From assembly GCA_029706075.1 (NCBI GenBank), contig JAINUG010000140.1, positions 536,001 through 600,000 on the forward strand: a stretch of DNA of 64,000 nucleotides, read 5' to 3'. Position numbers and translations under genes: made by a program. This document shows, piece by piece, positions 1 to 12,100 of the stretch; the first letter of the stretch is position 1, and every line of letters begins with the position of its first letter. Below the pieces are notes generated by a model that had not been told where the DNA came from, made no database searches, and saw nothing but the letters and a program-made list of their open reading frames with translations. This stretch comes from Aldrovandia affinis. Taxonomy: Eukaryota; Chordata; Actinopteri; Notacanthiformes; Halosauridae.

Positions 1-404
1 CGGCGTGAATTTCAGAAGGAACGCTGTTTGATTCCAACTCCATCCAAGCTCGCTCCGGAGCTTTCTGTGGAGGCATAACATAGTGTCTTTGTGGTAACAT
101 CACGTAGCCTTGGCGGTGGGGCCGAAGCGGCACTGTAGTCTGTATCAATAACACACGCTGCTAATGAGCCAGTTTGGCTGTCTGGCCGGATTTATGGCCC
201 GTCCATCGCGGAGGGTACGTGTCTGATTTGTCTGTCTGTCCAGACGAGAGTTACGGATCCTCACTTCCCTTCTTTACCTTGCACACATGTTGTCACCTGT
301 CAAGCGGGAAACCATACTCCCTTGGTTTTCGGCCCTTGTACTTTAAAATTGCAATAATCGCATGGTTATTCTGTTAGCTAATGATGGTATAAACTCCTTC
401 TTTG

Positions 405-536
405 TAATCCTGGTTCTGTGTGTCTCAGTGGGTAGAGTGTGGTTCTGTGTGGCTCAGTAGGTAGAGCGTGGTTCTGTGTGTCTCAGTGGGTAGAGTGTGG
501 TTCTGTGTGTCTCAGTAGGTAGAGCATGGCGTTGAG
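405..536 (+). repeat. tRNA-derived SINE fragment with 4 tandem A-box units (family C)
   Basis: Four copies of a 29-bp unit whose core is ggctcagtaggtagagc, which matches the tRNA A box. The rest of the SINE is missing and a family B SINE follows directly. The same unit is amplified at six other loci in the window. Confidence 0.8.
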
Positions 537-539
537 TGG

Positions 540-850
540 CACTGAGTGGCGTCTCTACGAGGCAAGCTAATTCTCCGAGGGCAGCGAACTCCGCTTCCTT
601 TCGCTTCCTTCATTCGCCCCCGCCCACGTTCTGGAGACACCCTTACGTGCTTCACGGCGAACACGAGCCAACTCATCCTCCCCCCATCCCCCTGGGACAG
701 ACAGCCAAACGCCACCCCCGATCAGGGCTGACGACCAGGGCCGGTCTGGTAGAGACAGGTTTCGAACCGCGTCCCTGACAGGCAGCGCACACTCGTATCG
801 GACCAGCCAAAATATGGTGCGTTAGACCACTACGCTATCCACCACCCCGT
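540..850 (-). repeat. tRNA-derived SINE, family B
   Basis: Reads on the minus strand as a tRNA-like head (tagcggtctaacgcacca, then a B-box-like ggttcgaaacc) followed by a conserved body with ctgtctgccccaggggga and a tail about gagaattagcttgcctcg. About 14 related copies lie in this window on both strands, many inside introns. The short open frames here belong to the repeat, not to a gene. Confidence 0.8.
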
Positions 851-1189
851 GTATACAGGACTCTGATTCCGTCGGCTGAATCCTTGAAGATGGCCACCCG
901 CCGGTCCATGTTTTCAGCACTGCCAGGTGCAGTTTGTTTCCCTTTGGCTTTGACATCCTTTGAGTCCCACAGACTCTCCCTGTGTTTCCCCAGCCGACGG
1001 GCGCTTGTGGGGCAAGGCTGTAACTGGGGTGTACTGTATGTGTAGGGGGTATACTGTATGTGTGGATGATTGGATTCCCACACCCTGTCACCCCCACACC
1101 ACCCACACACCTGGTGCCAGAAAATGTGGGAATTGGAAAGAGGACATATTTTTGGGATTGTTTCAGAATGTCTGAGGCTGCAGGTAAAC

Positions 1190-1288
1190 ACTGCTGTTAC
1201 GAGAGAGAGATAGAGAGTGTGAGAGAGAGAGAGATAGAAACAGAGGGAGGCAGGAGATAGAGAGAGAGAGAGGGAGAGAGACTGCACT

Positions 1289-1320
<32 letters not shown>

Positions 1321-1440
1321 CATTAACACTGCACAGAGAGAGAGAGAGACATTAACACTGCACTGAGAGAGAGAGAGAGAGAGAGAGAGACATTAACACT
1401 GCACTGAGAGAAAGAGAGAGAGAGATAGAGAGAGAGACAT
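1190..1440. repeat. (GA)n microsatellite cluster
   Basis: Long runs of gagaga, interrupted three times by the block cattaacactgcac(t/a)gaga, so it is a higher-order repeat rather than a pure dinucleotide array. Confidence 0.9.
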
Positions 1441-1655
1441 CCCCATCACTTTGAGCAGCATAATGAGCCAGGGGAGAACGGCTGGCTGTTAAACTCATTA
1501 CGCACTGTTTCAACAGAACAGCTGTCCTAGGAGACACCCCATATACTGTCCGTATATACAGTATAATGTACATGTTTGTGTAGATTATATATATATATAT
1601 ATATATATGAAATGTATGGGTGAGTGTATGCAGGGGCCTTTGAAAGTGTGCTGTT

Positions 1656-2060
1656 GGGGCCTCCCGGGTGGCCTGGTCTTACAACATCCGACGCTGCCCA
1701 CTGCGACTGGGGTTCGATTCCATTGGCTGTGCCAGAGTCGGCTCTGGCTGGGAGTGCCACTAGGGGGCGGCGATTGGCTGTCCGCGCCAGGGAGGGAAGC
1801 CGATACGAGATCGCTGCGTATAGGAGTGGCTCTGTGCATACTGGAGTTAACGGTGACGGCTTGGCGGGTTCCAGTTCGAAGGAGTCGGTGCTCCGCCACA
1901 TGTCACTGCCGGTTTCAGGTCTACGGCAGCGAACTCACAATGCGAGGCGGGGGGGGATTGACATGAAAAAGAGAGGGTGTAACTGGCTGCTAAATTGGGA
2001 GAAAATGGGGAAAAGAGCAGAAAGAGAAAATAGAAAAATAAAGAAAGAAAGTGTGTTGTT
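1656..2060 (+). repeat. tRNA-derived SINE, family A (near full length)
   Basis: The head gggcctcccgggtggc and a B-box-like ggggttcgattcc are followed by a body with gccactagggggcggc and the tail aattgggagaaaatggg. Other copies: 11205-11540, 15655-16005, 30290-30600, 40075-40385, 46410-46800 and 50405-50750. Confidence 0.85.
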
Positions 2061-2389
2061 ACTGTGAACGTGTGTTATTGTTGTGACAGTGTGTTGTTAC
2101 AGTGAAAGTGTGTTATTACTGTGAAAATGTGTTGTTACTGTGAAAGTGTGTTGTTTTTAGATGTTGTGGGAGGCTGTAAATGGACAGTGTGAACACATCC
2201 ACTCAGCAGCGATTTGCTGATGAAAGCCATTTAAGTTAATGGCACTCTGGAACTCACATAGTTACGGACGAGTGCAGCATTACTGGTGGTACTTGTGTAG
2301 GCGCTGTGTGTTTTATATGATCGTCCAGCCTGTTATATATTAAACATATAGAAAGATAAAGAAGAGAAGAGAAGAACAGATGTCCACCG

Positions 2390-2770
2390 TTACAGTAGTG
2401 AATGCATACATTTTTCAGTATATGTGGTCCCAATGGGAATCAAACCCACAACCTAAGTGTTGTCAGCGCCATGCTCTACCTACTGAGCCACACAGAACCA
2501 CGGTCTACCTACTGAGCCACACAGAACCATACTCTACCTACTGAACCACACAGAACCACGCTCTACCTACTGAGCCACACAGAACCACGCTCTACCTACT
2601 GAGCCACACAGAACCACGCTCTACCTACTGAGCCACACAGAACCACGCTCTACCTACTGAGCCACACAGAACCATGCTCTACCTACTGAGCCACACAGAA
2701 CCACGCTCTACCTACTGAACCACACAGAACCACGCTCTACCTACTGAGACACACAGAACCACACACCCTG
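2390..2770 (-). repeat. tRNA SINE with 10 tandem A-box units (family C)
   Basis: On the minus strand, about 10 copies of the 29-bp A-box unit lead into a B-box-like segment (gggtttgattccc) and a tail about ctgaaaaatgtatgcattc. The units differ from each other by single substitutions. Confidence 0.85.
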
Positions 2771-4384
2771 GGGAGAAGACACTGGGGAAAGGCTTTAGCC
2801 TGCCTAAAGTCAGAACTTTTTATTCAACAAAAAGTTGAATATCCTGCTAGGTTTTGACATTTGTTTGGTCAGTTCCAAATTCATGACTGTCAGTGTAAAA
2901 ATGGCACACACGTGAAATATTTTACATTGAATTGAATCCCCCTTTTAAATAAACTTCATTGTTAACCTTATTTGATAAAATCAAGGCTTAAGTTTAAGAT
3001 CCAGGAGCACGTTTTTGGCCACTCCATGTATTGTAGATTGTTACTTTTTGTTCAGTACTCGAGGCACATGACTACAATGTCACACTTTGATCTATTTAAA
3101 AAATATATTTATATAAAGAAAAATGGACGTAAGTCCCAAAGTGCACGGCTGTGTTTGCCACCGCGAGTCCCTTGAAACGACTCGTCACAAAATCCCGACA
3201 AGGAACTCAAAGAAGAAAAATGATTTTTTCCCCTTCTGTTGCTGAAGTGAATAGTTAATTGCGGCAAAGCGGATTCCGCCTCTGTGTTTCCATCGGAACC
3301 GGCTGAGATTCAGATCGAACTGGACAGCTGAGCAGCCGCGTGCGTGCTACGGGACTGCATTAATTGGGCTTGTGCTTGTTCCCGGCCTCATGACGGTGGG
3401 ATTTAGCGGCGGTAAACCGCGCGGTTGTTTTCCGCCCTCCCTTTATTCTTCTAAATTAAAATCAGGTGGCTGACTGTTGTTAGGGAGGTCAGCGTGACAG
3501 CGCTTCTGCTAATTACACTCAAGCGCAGGTCGGATTTGATTAGTGTAGCGAGAGGGGCTCTGCTTTGTTCGAGTCGAGTTCGCCCTGGGGCATTTCCAGG
3601 CTTGAGCGGGTTTGCGCGGTGTGATGAACATACAATATTGACAACGCGGGAACGGGCGTTAGCAGCGCGCGGACAAAGAATTACAAACATCGTATGTTTG
3701 TTCTCGTTTTAATGCGCCTGGCAATCGCGTCTTTAACAATTAGTTCAGTCTATTTACCTAAACTTGGGTTAAGCTTGGTGTTTACTGACATAGAAGCAAA
3801 GAGATTAATTCAATTAAGTTTCCTTAGGTGTAGTGACTGAAGTCTTTCGAGTGGAGGTGCAGATTAAATTCTCCACCTGGTCGTCGATGTTGTGTCCTTG
3901 AGCAAGGTATTTATGTGGAATTACGTAGATAAATCCAGACACTTAAATGTAAAACGTGGGCCATGTGAGTCACCATGAATGAGCATGACATGATTAACTT
4001 ACATGTAAGCTTTCTAATACATCCTTCTAATTGTTTCTTATTGTGTACATGTGACACATATAATTATGTTTTATCTGAAATTCTATAGTGTATAATTGAT
4101 GACATATGTCAAATAAAATATATTATTACATTTAGCCTAGCAGTCTAACGCACCCGCATTGATTGGTGCTTTGTGAGTGCGAGCTGCCTATTTTTTTCTC
4201 TCTTTCTGTTTTTCTCCCCATTTTTAATATCCAGTTATACCCACATTTTTCACGTCAAATGCCTAAATTGTAAATGTAAATGTATTTAGAGCGTGTTTCA
4301 CCAGGCTTTCAGTGGGTCACCTCCCCTCGGTCAGAGGTCAGAGATCATTTCCATGACTGCAGCCACATTTGAAGGTCATGTGCA
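2771..4384. other. No recognisable gene; GC/CpG-richer block at about 3240-3720
   Basis: I see no exon with family similarity. The block 3240-3720 is clearly richer in CpG than its surroundings and has no similarity to other repeats in the window. As the missing bnc1 5' exon must lie upstream of 7191, this block is a candidate promoter or first-exon region, but no ATG plus donor could be assigned. Confidence 0.3.
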
Positions 4385-5402
4385 TGTTATGTTTTGAGTG
4401 TCTGTTCGGTTTGTTTTTGTACTTTGTTTATTTATCATTCTTCAAGTCATGTTTCATTCTCATTCTGTTCCCCGTCTGTCATTGTTCCTGTTCGAGATCC
4501 ACTCCTTGTCTTTGTCATTTGCACTTCGGGAAGTTCTATGTTTCGTTTTTTCCGTCTTAGTTTCTAATCTAGTTTTACTTCTTTCTTTCTTTCTATAACA
4601 CTTTGTATATATTAGTTAGATGTATATAGTACTAACCTACTAAACTACTAACATTAGGGATTTAGATTAAGTTACTAACACTACTAATCACTAATTATCT
4701 CACGCTTCTAACTATCGCTATCATTCTCTCTCTCGTTGTCCTATCCCTGTACACTTCTCACGTTTCACTTCATTTGCACGTAGATTTCTATATGCGTTCC
4801 TCCCCTTCTAACTATGCACGTGTCTGCCTGCTCTTCCAGGTCGGTTATTGTCTATGTGGTTGTGTTATTCCCAGTCCGTGTCTTTCGTTTCCCCTCGTTA
4901 TTGGATTAACGATTCCCATTGTGTTCACCTGTGTTCCTACCCCTCTCTCCTCCCAGTCACACCTGATTCCTATTGTGTTTCCCTTCCCTGCTTGTATATA
5001 AGTTCCGTGTTTATGTTCATTCCCGGTCAGAACGCTGATCTTCATTCCCTGTGCCGATTACTTGTAAGCCAGAGTCTGTAGCATTTTCCCGAGACACCCC
5101 TTCTGTTTTTCACTTCGCGTTTGCCTGCCGATTCTGTTTGTTTGCCTTCTCTGATTTACTGGTTTTGACTTTTGGATTGTTTGTGACTTCTCTTTTGATT
5201 TGGATTTTGTACCTTCGCTACCCTGACTACTGGTTTGAAAAACCGAAACATAGAACTTCCCGAAGTGCAAATGACAAAGACAAGGAGTGGATCTCGAACA
5301 GGAACAATGACAGACGGGGAACAGAACGAGAATGAAACATGACTTGAAGAATGATAAATAAACAAAGTACAAAAACAAACCGAACAGACACTCAAAACAT
5401 AA
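4385..5402. mobile_element. Solo-LTR-like retroelement with inverted (fold-back) end
   Basis: 4385-5235 is collinear with 55588-56548: shared blocks include cacttcgggaag, tattggattaacgattccc and cctgactactggtt. This sequence type resembles fish Ty3/Gypsy LTRs. From 5235 to 5402 the first about 165 bp of the same element are repeated in reverse complement, so the ends form a long inverted repeat. No coding domains remain. Confidence 0.6.
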
Positions 5403-6321
5403 CAGTGCACCGTATATAGTGTGTTGCAAATAAATACAGCGCCAAGGTTTTTACATTTTCACATGTCCAATGACGTTTTAGGAAATCAGAATTTGAATAC
5501 ATATACTTCTAAAGGAAAATGTGGTGGCAAAGTAATTTGTTACATAATTCATGTTTTTGCTCGTATTATAATTTCCATGTGACCTTTTTAGTGACCTGAG
5601 CACCAAGTCAAATCAAACTCCAATTTATTTAGTATAGCACATTTCACAAATCATTTGTCACCTATACCCTTGATAATTAATCATGAGAAAATAATGAATA
5701 ATTCTGCATCGTAATTCTGAAATAACGTGTGAACGAAGACTTGATTATCACCCTTCCCCCGATGCACACGGAGGTGCAGGTTTGGCGTGACTGCACGGTA
5801 ATTGTGCGCTGCGCTCAGTTTACCGTCCAGGGTCATATTCGGACGTATGCTGAATATTATCTGTCGTTTCTTTGGGATTATTTTGATCTGAGTGGAGTGA
5901 CAAAAGCAAAAGAGCCTTGGATTTAATAAAGTCATATTCAAAGTCCTTAGAGATATACACACGCAAGGTGTTGATGAACTTGAAATCATTGAGTGTACAG
6001 CAGAATTGAATTGTTATCTATTGTTATTATCTGTGGATGTGATGGTACCCTGAAGAAAATGTTGCCCTCCAGTCAGACTCAGTTCTACGAGTTTTATTGC
6101 AATGGTGTACACACCATTGCACCCTCAGATTAATATTGTAATAAAACTTTTAAAAAGCACTGCAAATGTTCTGTGCATTACTCGTATACATGCACGTCCT
6201 TGCAGGCTCATAACACACGCAGCCAGGTGGCATTCTCACGCGTTGTCACATGGAATTTGTTTGGTGTTACAGGGACCGGCTTACAGTAGTCAACTTTAGT
6301 GTGCGAGACCAGTTTGCGAAT
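5403..6321. other. Unassigned AT-rich stretch
   Basis: No exon, recognised repeat or RNA gene seen. Confidence 0.4.
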
Positions 6322-6553
6322 GGTTAGCTAGGCGTAGCTAACGTAGCTAGCTACAACATCTTAATGGATATTCTCAAATGGTTAGCTAGGCGTAGCTAAC
6401 GTAGCTAGCTACAACATCTTAATGGATATTCTCAAATGGTTAGCTAGGCGTAGCTAACGTAGCTAGCTACAACATCATAATGGATATTCTCAAATGGTTA
6501 GCTAGGCATAGCTAACATAGCTAGCTACAACGTCATAATGGATATTCTCAAAT
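6322..6553. repeat. Four-copy 58-bp tandem repeat
   Basis: Four head-to-tail copies of exactly 58 bp beginning ggttagctagg and ending ttctcaaat, with only a few substitutions in the last copy. The unit contains overlapping palindromes based on gctagc. Confidence 0.9.
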
Positions 6554-7064
6554 GGCTGCAGCAGAAGCTGAGCAGCAGCAACACCACCGCCGTCGCCACC
6601 ACAGCCAAACACACAGAGGCAGACTGTGGCAGCCAGCACAGTGTGTGCTGCAGCTAGCTACACTCATTTCACATGCATGTTTAGTGATTGTGTTCTGGAA
6701 CCGGGCCTGGCTGCAGTTCACCGAAGTGTAGATCTGTGCTGGACAGACTCCCCCGGAGCAGAGGAGGGAACAGAGGGCCAAGAGTGTTCCTGTTCCCTCC
6801 CCATCCCAGCCCAGAAAGAGTATTCCAGACACTTCCATGCGTGTGATATTAGATTTCAGACCATTACTGCCCCCCCCTCCCCAAGCATGCTGTAATTCTA
6901 GTTTAGTGTAAATTGAAACCTTCTGGAAATTGCCCTTTTCACTTCCATGAGAACTCCGGCCTTGTAAATATTGCTCCAAGACCAATTTCAAAAATGCTTT
7001 GTGTGTAATTCCAGATGCATGAAGGGGTTATTGATTTTGGGCTCTTTGTCATTGTAGTCACTGC

Positions 7065-7065
7065 G

Positions 7066-7096
<31 letters not shown>

Positions 7097-7187
7097 TCTG
7101 TGTGTGCATGTGTCTGTGTGTGCATGCGTGTGCGTGTGTGGGTGTGTGTGTCTGTGTGTGTGTGCGTGTGTCTGTGTGTGTGTATAG
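7065..7187. repeat. (TG)n microsatellite abutting a bnc1 acceptor
   Basis: Interrupted TG array that ends only a few bases before the acceptor of the exon starting at 7191, taking the place of the usual pyrimidine tract. Confidence 0.85.
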
Positions 7188-7190
7188 CAG

Positions 7191-7293
7191 GCGATTGGCT
7201 GCACCCTGCTGAGCTGCAGCTGTGATGGGTTCAAGCCGGGGAAGTTAAGAAGACGTCAGTGTGAACACTGCAAACACGGATGGGTGGCTCACG
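7191..7293 (+). CDS. bnc1: bnc1 exon: Cys-rich N-terminal segment
   Basis: 34 codons plus one base between agcag and gtacga. It encodes an invariant basonuclin N-terminal block with paired cysteines (CSC and CEHC) and ends in GWVAH. It joins in phase with the next exon to give GWVAHALSKL. Confidence 0.88.
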
Positions 7294-9093
7294 GTACGAC
7301 AGACACATCCTAACACTAACCCCTGAACTCTAACCTAACCCCCTAACCCCTAATGTTAACCCTCCACAATGACCCGGCCCTTTCTTTGAGTTCTACATGC
7401 CAATAAAGTTTATCCCCTAACTTTGTTTATTCTTTGTGTGTATTTTCTTATGTGTGTGTGTCTGTGTGTCTGTGTGTGTGCGTGTCTGTGTGTATGTTGG
7501 TGTGTGTGTGTGTCTGTATGTCTCTGTGTGTGTGTGTCTGTGTGTGTGTGTGCGTGTCTGTGCGTGTGTGTGTGTGTGTATGTTGGTGTGTGTGTGTCTG
7601 TATGTGTGTGTGTGTGTGTGTTGGTGTGTCTGTGTGTCTGTGTGTGTGTGTGTGTGTGTCTGTCTGTCCGGCAGCTCTCAGTAAGCTGAAGGTGCAGCAC
7701 CTGTCCCAGGCTGGGCAGGTGGAGATCGTCCACTCCAGCGCGGTGTTTGACATCTGCACCCTGATGCTGTACGGCACGCAGGCCGTCCCAGTGCGGCTCA
7801 AGATCCTGCTGGACCGGCTCTTCAGCGTGCTCCAGCAGGACCAGGTGGTCCAGATCCTCAACGCCCTCGACTGGACCCTGCAGGACTACATCCGAGGATA
7901 CGTCCTGCAAGTGAGCGCTGGCCACCTGCACACAGATATTACGATAATCATCATCATAATAATCACGGTTCCCACTCAAATCAAATCTCCATTCTCCATG
8001 ACATCTCAATGACAAATTTAAGGTTTTCAATGACTCTTCTTCTTTTTTTGCGACTGATGCAAAAATGTACTTTACTTTCATAACTTAACACGTTTTGTTG
8101 CCAGTGCAAATACACATCTCATTGTGTGTGTGTGTGTGTGTGTGTGTGTGAGAACAGCCGTGGCAGGAGGCAACAACGGTGGCAGGGGGACAAGAAATAG
8201 AAAAACATCTCTGTTAACACTAGTATAAAAACACAATTAACAAGACAATACATAATGATACATTCAATATTATTTGTGCGAATAATGAGACTTCCTAGTG
8301 CCATTCGTAATGTTCTGGGAGTGTCCCTCCCTGAAAGATTGAACACGTTTGCAAAAACCACCTTCTGTAAAAGACGAAACTTCAGCAAAGACCTCCGCAC
8401 TGCGCTGCCTACACGGTATAGGAGCGATTAGGAGACCATTAAATATTCAGGTCGTTGCGTTTTAATTCACGTTAGCCGTCTCTAATATGGAATGTAAGAT
8501 GGAAATTCTGGACAGGGCCGTCAAACGAAATGCGGGCGCGATGAAATATTTATTGCGACTGCCGCATGAAAATGCTTCTTGACTTTCAAAGACTTGTAGC
8601 GCTCGCGGTGCAGTGTGGTGCGGTGCGGCCCCCGCGATCGATGCCAGATCATCTCGCCCGCTCCTTCCGCGTGTGGAAGGCGACTCGCCGTGGGAGAAAT
8701 CCACGCAATTAATGTACGGGAAAAGCTACGTTGGAGATCAAACGCCAATGGTGGTGTGTTAAATAGGATCTCGGTGCTGGTTAGCAGCGTGGCGTAATTC
8801 AGCGCGGCTTTCCTTCATTCCCCAGTGTGTGTGTGTTTGTGTGTGTGTGAGCACATTACCGTCGCTGTTTTTGTCAGTTGTTTATCGCAAATGAACATGG
8901 ATGTCAGTTAATGTTATAGTTAATATTCCCATCTCAGTATGGGACAGGTTTGTATCTATACATTATCTAACCTCATTGTGTGTGTGTGTGTGTGCGTGTT
9001 GTCTTGTGTGTGTGTGTATATATGTATGTGTATGTGTGTGTATATGTATATGTGTGTGTGTGTGGTGTGTGTGTGGGTGTATATGTGTGTGTG

Positions 9094-9125
<32 letters not shown>

Positions 9126-12100
9126 GTATATATGTGTGTCTGTGTGTGTATATGTGTATGTGTGCGTGTGTGTATGTGTGTGTGTATATATGTGTGTGTG
9201 TGTCTGTATGTGTGTTGTGTGTGTATGTGTGTGTGTGTGTGTATGTATGTGTGTGTGTGTGTGGTGTGTGTGTGTGTAGGATGTCACAGGCAGAGTTGTA
9301 GATCGCTGGGTGATGATGACTCTGGACGAGGAGTCGGCCGCTCTTCAGCAGTTCCTGCGTTTTGGGGAGACCAGGTCCATCGTGGAGCTGATGGCCGTGC
9401 AGGACAGAGAGAGCCGGGCGGTCCTGGTGCCAGCCCCCAGGGAGAGCTCTGGGATCCGGGCATTCATCGAGAGCAGCACCCGCTGTAGCTCTGCACCCGT
9501 GCCAGCCCCACCCCCCTCCTCCTCTTCCTCCTCCTCCCCTAGCATGCACCACTTCGAGAACCTCATCAGCAGCATGGCATTCCTGCTGCCCTTCCAGTAC
9601 CTGGGCTCTCTCCCCGGCCCCCTGCTGGGCTCCGCCCCTGGCCCCGCCCCCGACTCCGTCCTTGTGGGCTCGAGCTCCGCCTCCATCGACTCCGATCCGG
9701 AGAGGAACGGCATCAACGCGCCCAAACTGGAGCCCGGGGACCTTCCGGCCAGCGATGCCTACTCCGACGGCCCCTCCACGCCCTCCGTGACCTCCGACCC
9801 TGAGGGGAAGCTCCGTCCCCTGGCGGAGCAGAGCAGCGGGGGGGCGGGGCTGAGGAAGGGGCGTGTCTTCTGTGGCGCGTGCCAGAAGACGTTCTACGAC
9901 AAGGGCACGCTGAAGATCCACCACAATGCCGTGCACCTGCAGATCAAACACAGATGCACCGTGCCGGGGTGTGGCATGGTGTTCAGCTCCCTGCGATCGC
10001 GAAACAGACACAGCGCCAACCCCAACCCCCGCCTGCACCTGCCTGTGGGCCGGGGGGGGGCCCAGCCCCAGGGGGGCGAGGAGGAGGAGGGGGAGGGGGG
10101 GGGGAGGGAGGGGTGGACGACAGCAGGCCCGTCTCCAGCTACGTGGTGAGCAGCTCCGACTCCTCCCGGCTGTTCCACGGTGGGACGGGGGTCCTGTTCC
10201 CCAACCTGAAGACGGTCCAGCCCGTCCTGCCCTTCTACCGCAGCCTGGCCACGCCCACCAGGATCGCCCCACCCCCGCTCATCTCGTCATCGTCCTTCCC
10301 GACCAATCACAGCGCCCCCTCCGCCTCCGACCCCGACCCCGTGCCCAAGAAGAAGTCGCGCAAGTCCAGCGTGCCGGTGAAGTTTGAGACGCTGGGCGCC
10401 CCGCCCGACAGCAGCGGCTCTGGGGGAGAGAGGGCGGCAGCCTGTTACCGGGACGAGGCAGAGGAGGGAGGGGCCTGTTACCGGGACGACGCAGAGGAGG
10501 GAGGGGCCTGTTACCGGGACGACGCAGAGGAGGGAGGGGCCTGTTACCGGGACGACGCAGAGGAGGGAGGGGCCTGTTACCGGGACGACGCAGAGGTAGG
10601 GGGAGGGGCCCGTTACCGGGACAACCCAGAGGAGGGAGGGGCCTGTTACCGGGACGACGCAGAGGAGGGAGGGGGCTGTTACAGGGACGACGCAGAGGGA
10701 AGGGGAGGGGCCTGTTACCAGGACAACCCAGAGGAGAGAGGGGCCTGTTACCGGGACGATGTGGAGGAGGAGGGAGGGGGAGGGGCCTGTTACCGTGACG
10801 ACACAGAGCAGGAGGGAGGGAGAGGGGCTGGGGCGGAGCGCATGCAGGAGGGGGGCGTGATCACCAGCACGTTCCCCCAGGACCCCGAATCAAGCGGCTC
10901 TCCTGCCCCCCCACCGGAGAAGCCCTGCCACGCCCTCGAGCCCAGTGACTGCGACCACTCCCCCTGCCCCGAGGTGGAGCCCCAGCCCGACGGAGGGAAG
11001 GAGGAGCGCCATTGCTGTGAGATCTGCAGCGGAACCTTCCAGGGCGCGCAGGCCGTGGAAGCGCATCGCTGCAGCGCGAGCACACACAGGTGAGACAGCA
11101 GCCCCGCCCCCTCACCTGGAGCAGGGGGAGCCACGCCCTCCCAGCACGCTCTCACTCAGGAGCACAGAGCTCTTCCCCCCCACAGGAAAACTGAAAATGT
11201 GAGGTTCCATTCCACCGGCCGCACTAGAGTCGGCTCTGGTCGGGAGTGCCACTAGGGGGCGGCAATTGGCTGTCCGCCCCAGGGAGAGGGGAGGGAAGCC
11301 GACATGAGCTCGCTGCGTATAGGAGTGGCTCTGGAGTACCGGAGTTACAGTGAATGATTTGGCGAGTTCCGGATCAGAGGAGGCGGTACATCGCCTTTGT
11401 CATTGCCGGTCTCAGGGCTACGGCAGCGGGCTCACAATGTAAGGGGGGGATTGACATGAAAAGAGAGGGTGTAATTGGCTACTAAATTGGTAGAAAAATG
11501 GGATAAAATTCCCCAAAAACCTGGAACAAATTCTTAAAAACAAAAAACTGAATGTGGTACACGTTGTCAGTGGGTGACTTTTGGTTCTCTAACCTTCAGG
11601 ATCAGCGCAGACCCCCCCCTCCTCCCCATGGTGCTGGGCGGAGCTCCCTGTGGGGGCGGAGTCTGCAGGGACACGCCCACACGCCTGCCTCAGGCTTCGC
11701 CCCTGCCCACGCCCTCCTCCGTGATCTTCAACGGGCGCTACAGGACGAGTCCAGTGTTCCCCGCGAGCAAGGCGGCAGGAAACGGTTTGGCCGATGAAGA
11801 GGAGGATGAGGAGGAGGAGGAGGAGGAGGAAGAGGAGGCCGTGTTGGACCTCAGCGCCACGTCCGTCAGCCAATCAGGGCGCGGCGCACAGCCCCCCTGG
11901 GACTCTGACGGAGGCAGCGGGGGGGCCGGGGAGGAGAGCAACGACGGGACGTCGCCATGGCAATCGGACGACGCCCCCGTCACCTGCCCATCGCCACGGC
12001 AACCGGGCGATGCCCCCATCACCTGCCCGGCCTGCCGCAAAGCGTACAGCAACAGGGGCACCTTCCGCGCGCACTACAGGACCGTGCACCTCAGACTGCT

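Noticed and set aside
6553-6720. bnc1 first coding exon starting at an ATG after the 58-bp repeats
   Set aside because: The frame (MAAAEAEQQQHHRRR...) lacks basonuclin similarity and shows no suitable donor in phase.
8956-10272. Long minus-strand open frame (438 codons) opposite bnc1
   Set aside because: It is the antisense of bnc1 exons plus a TG array that translates to Thr/His runs; no family similarity.
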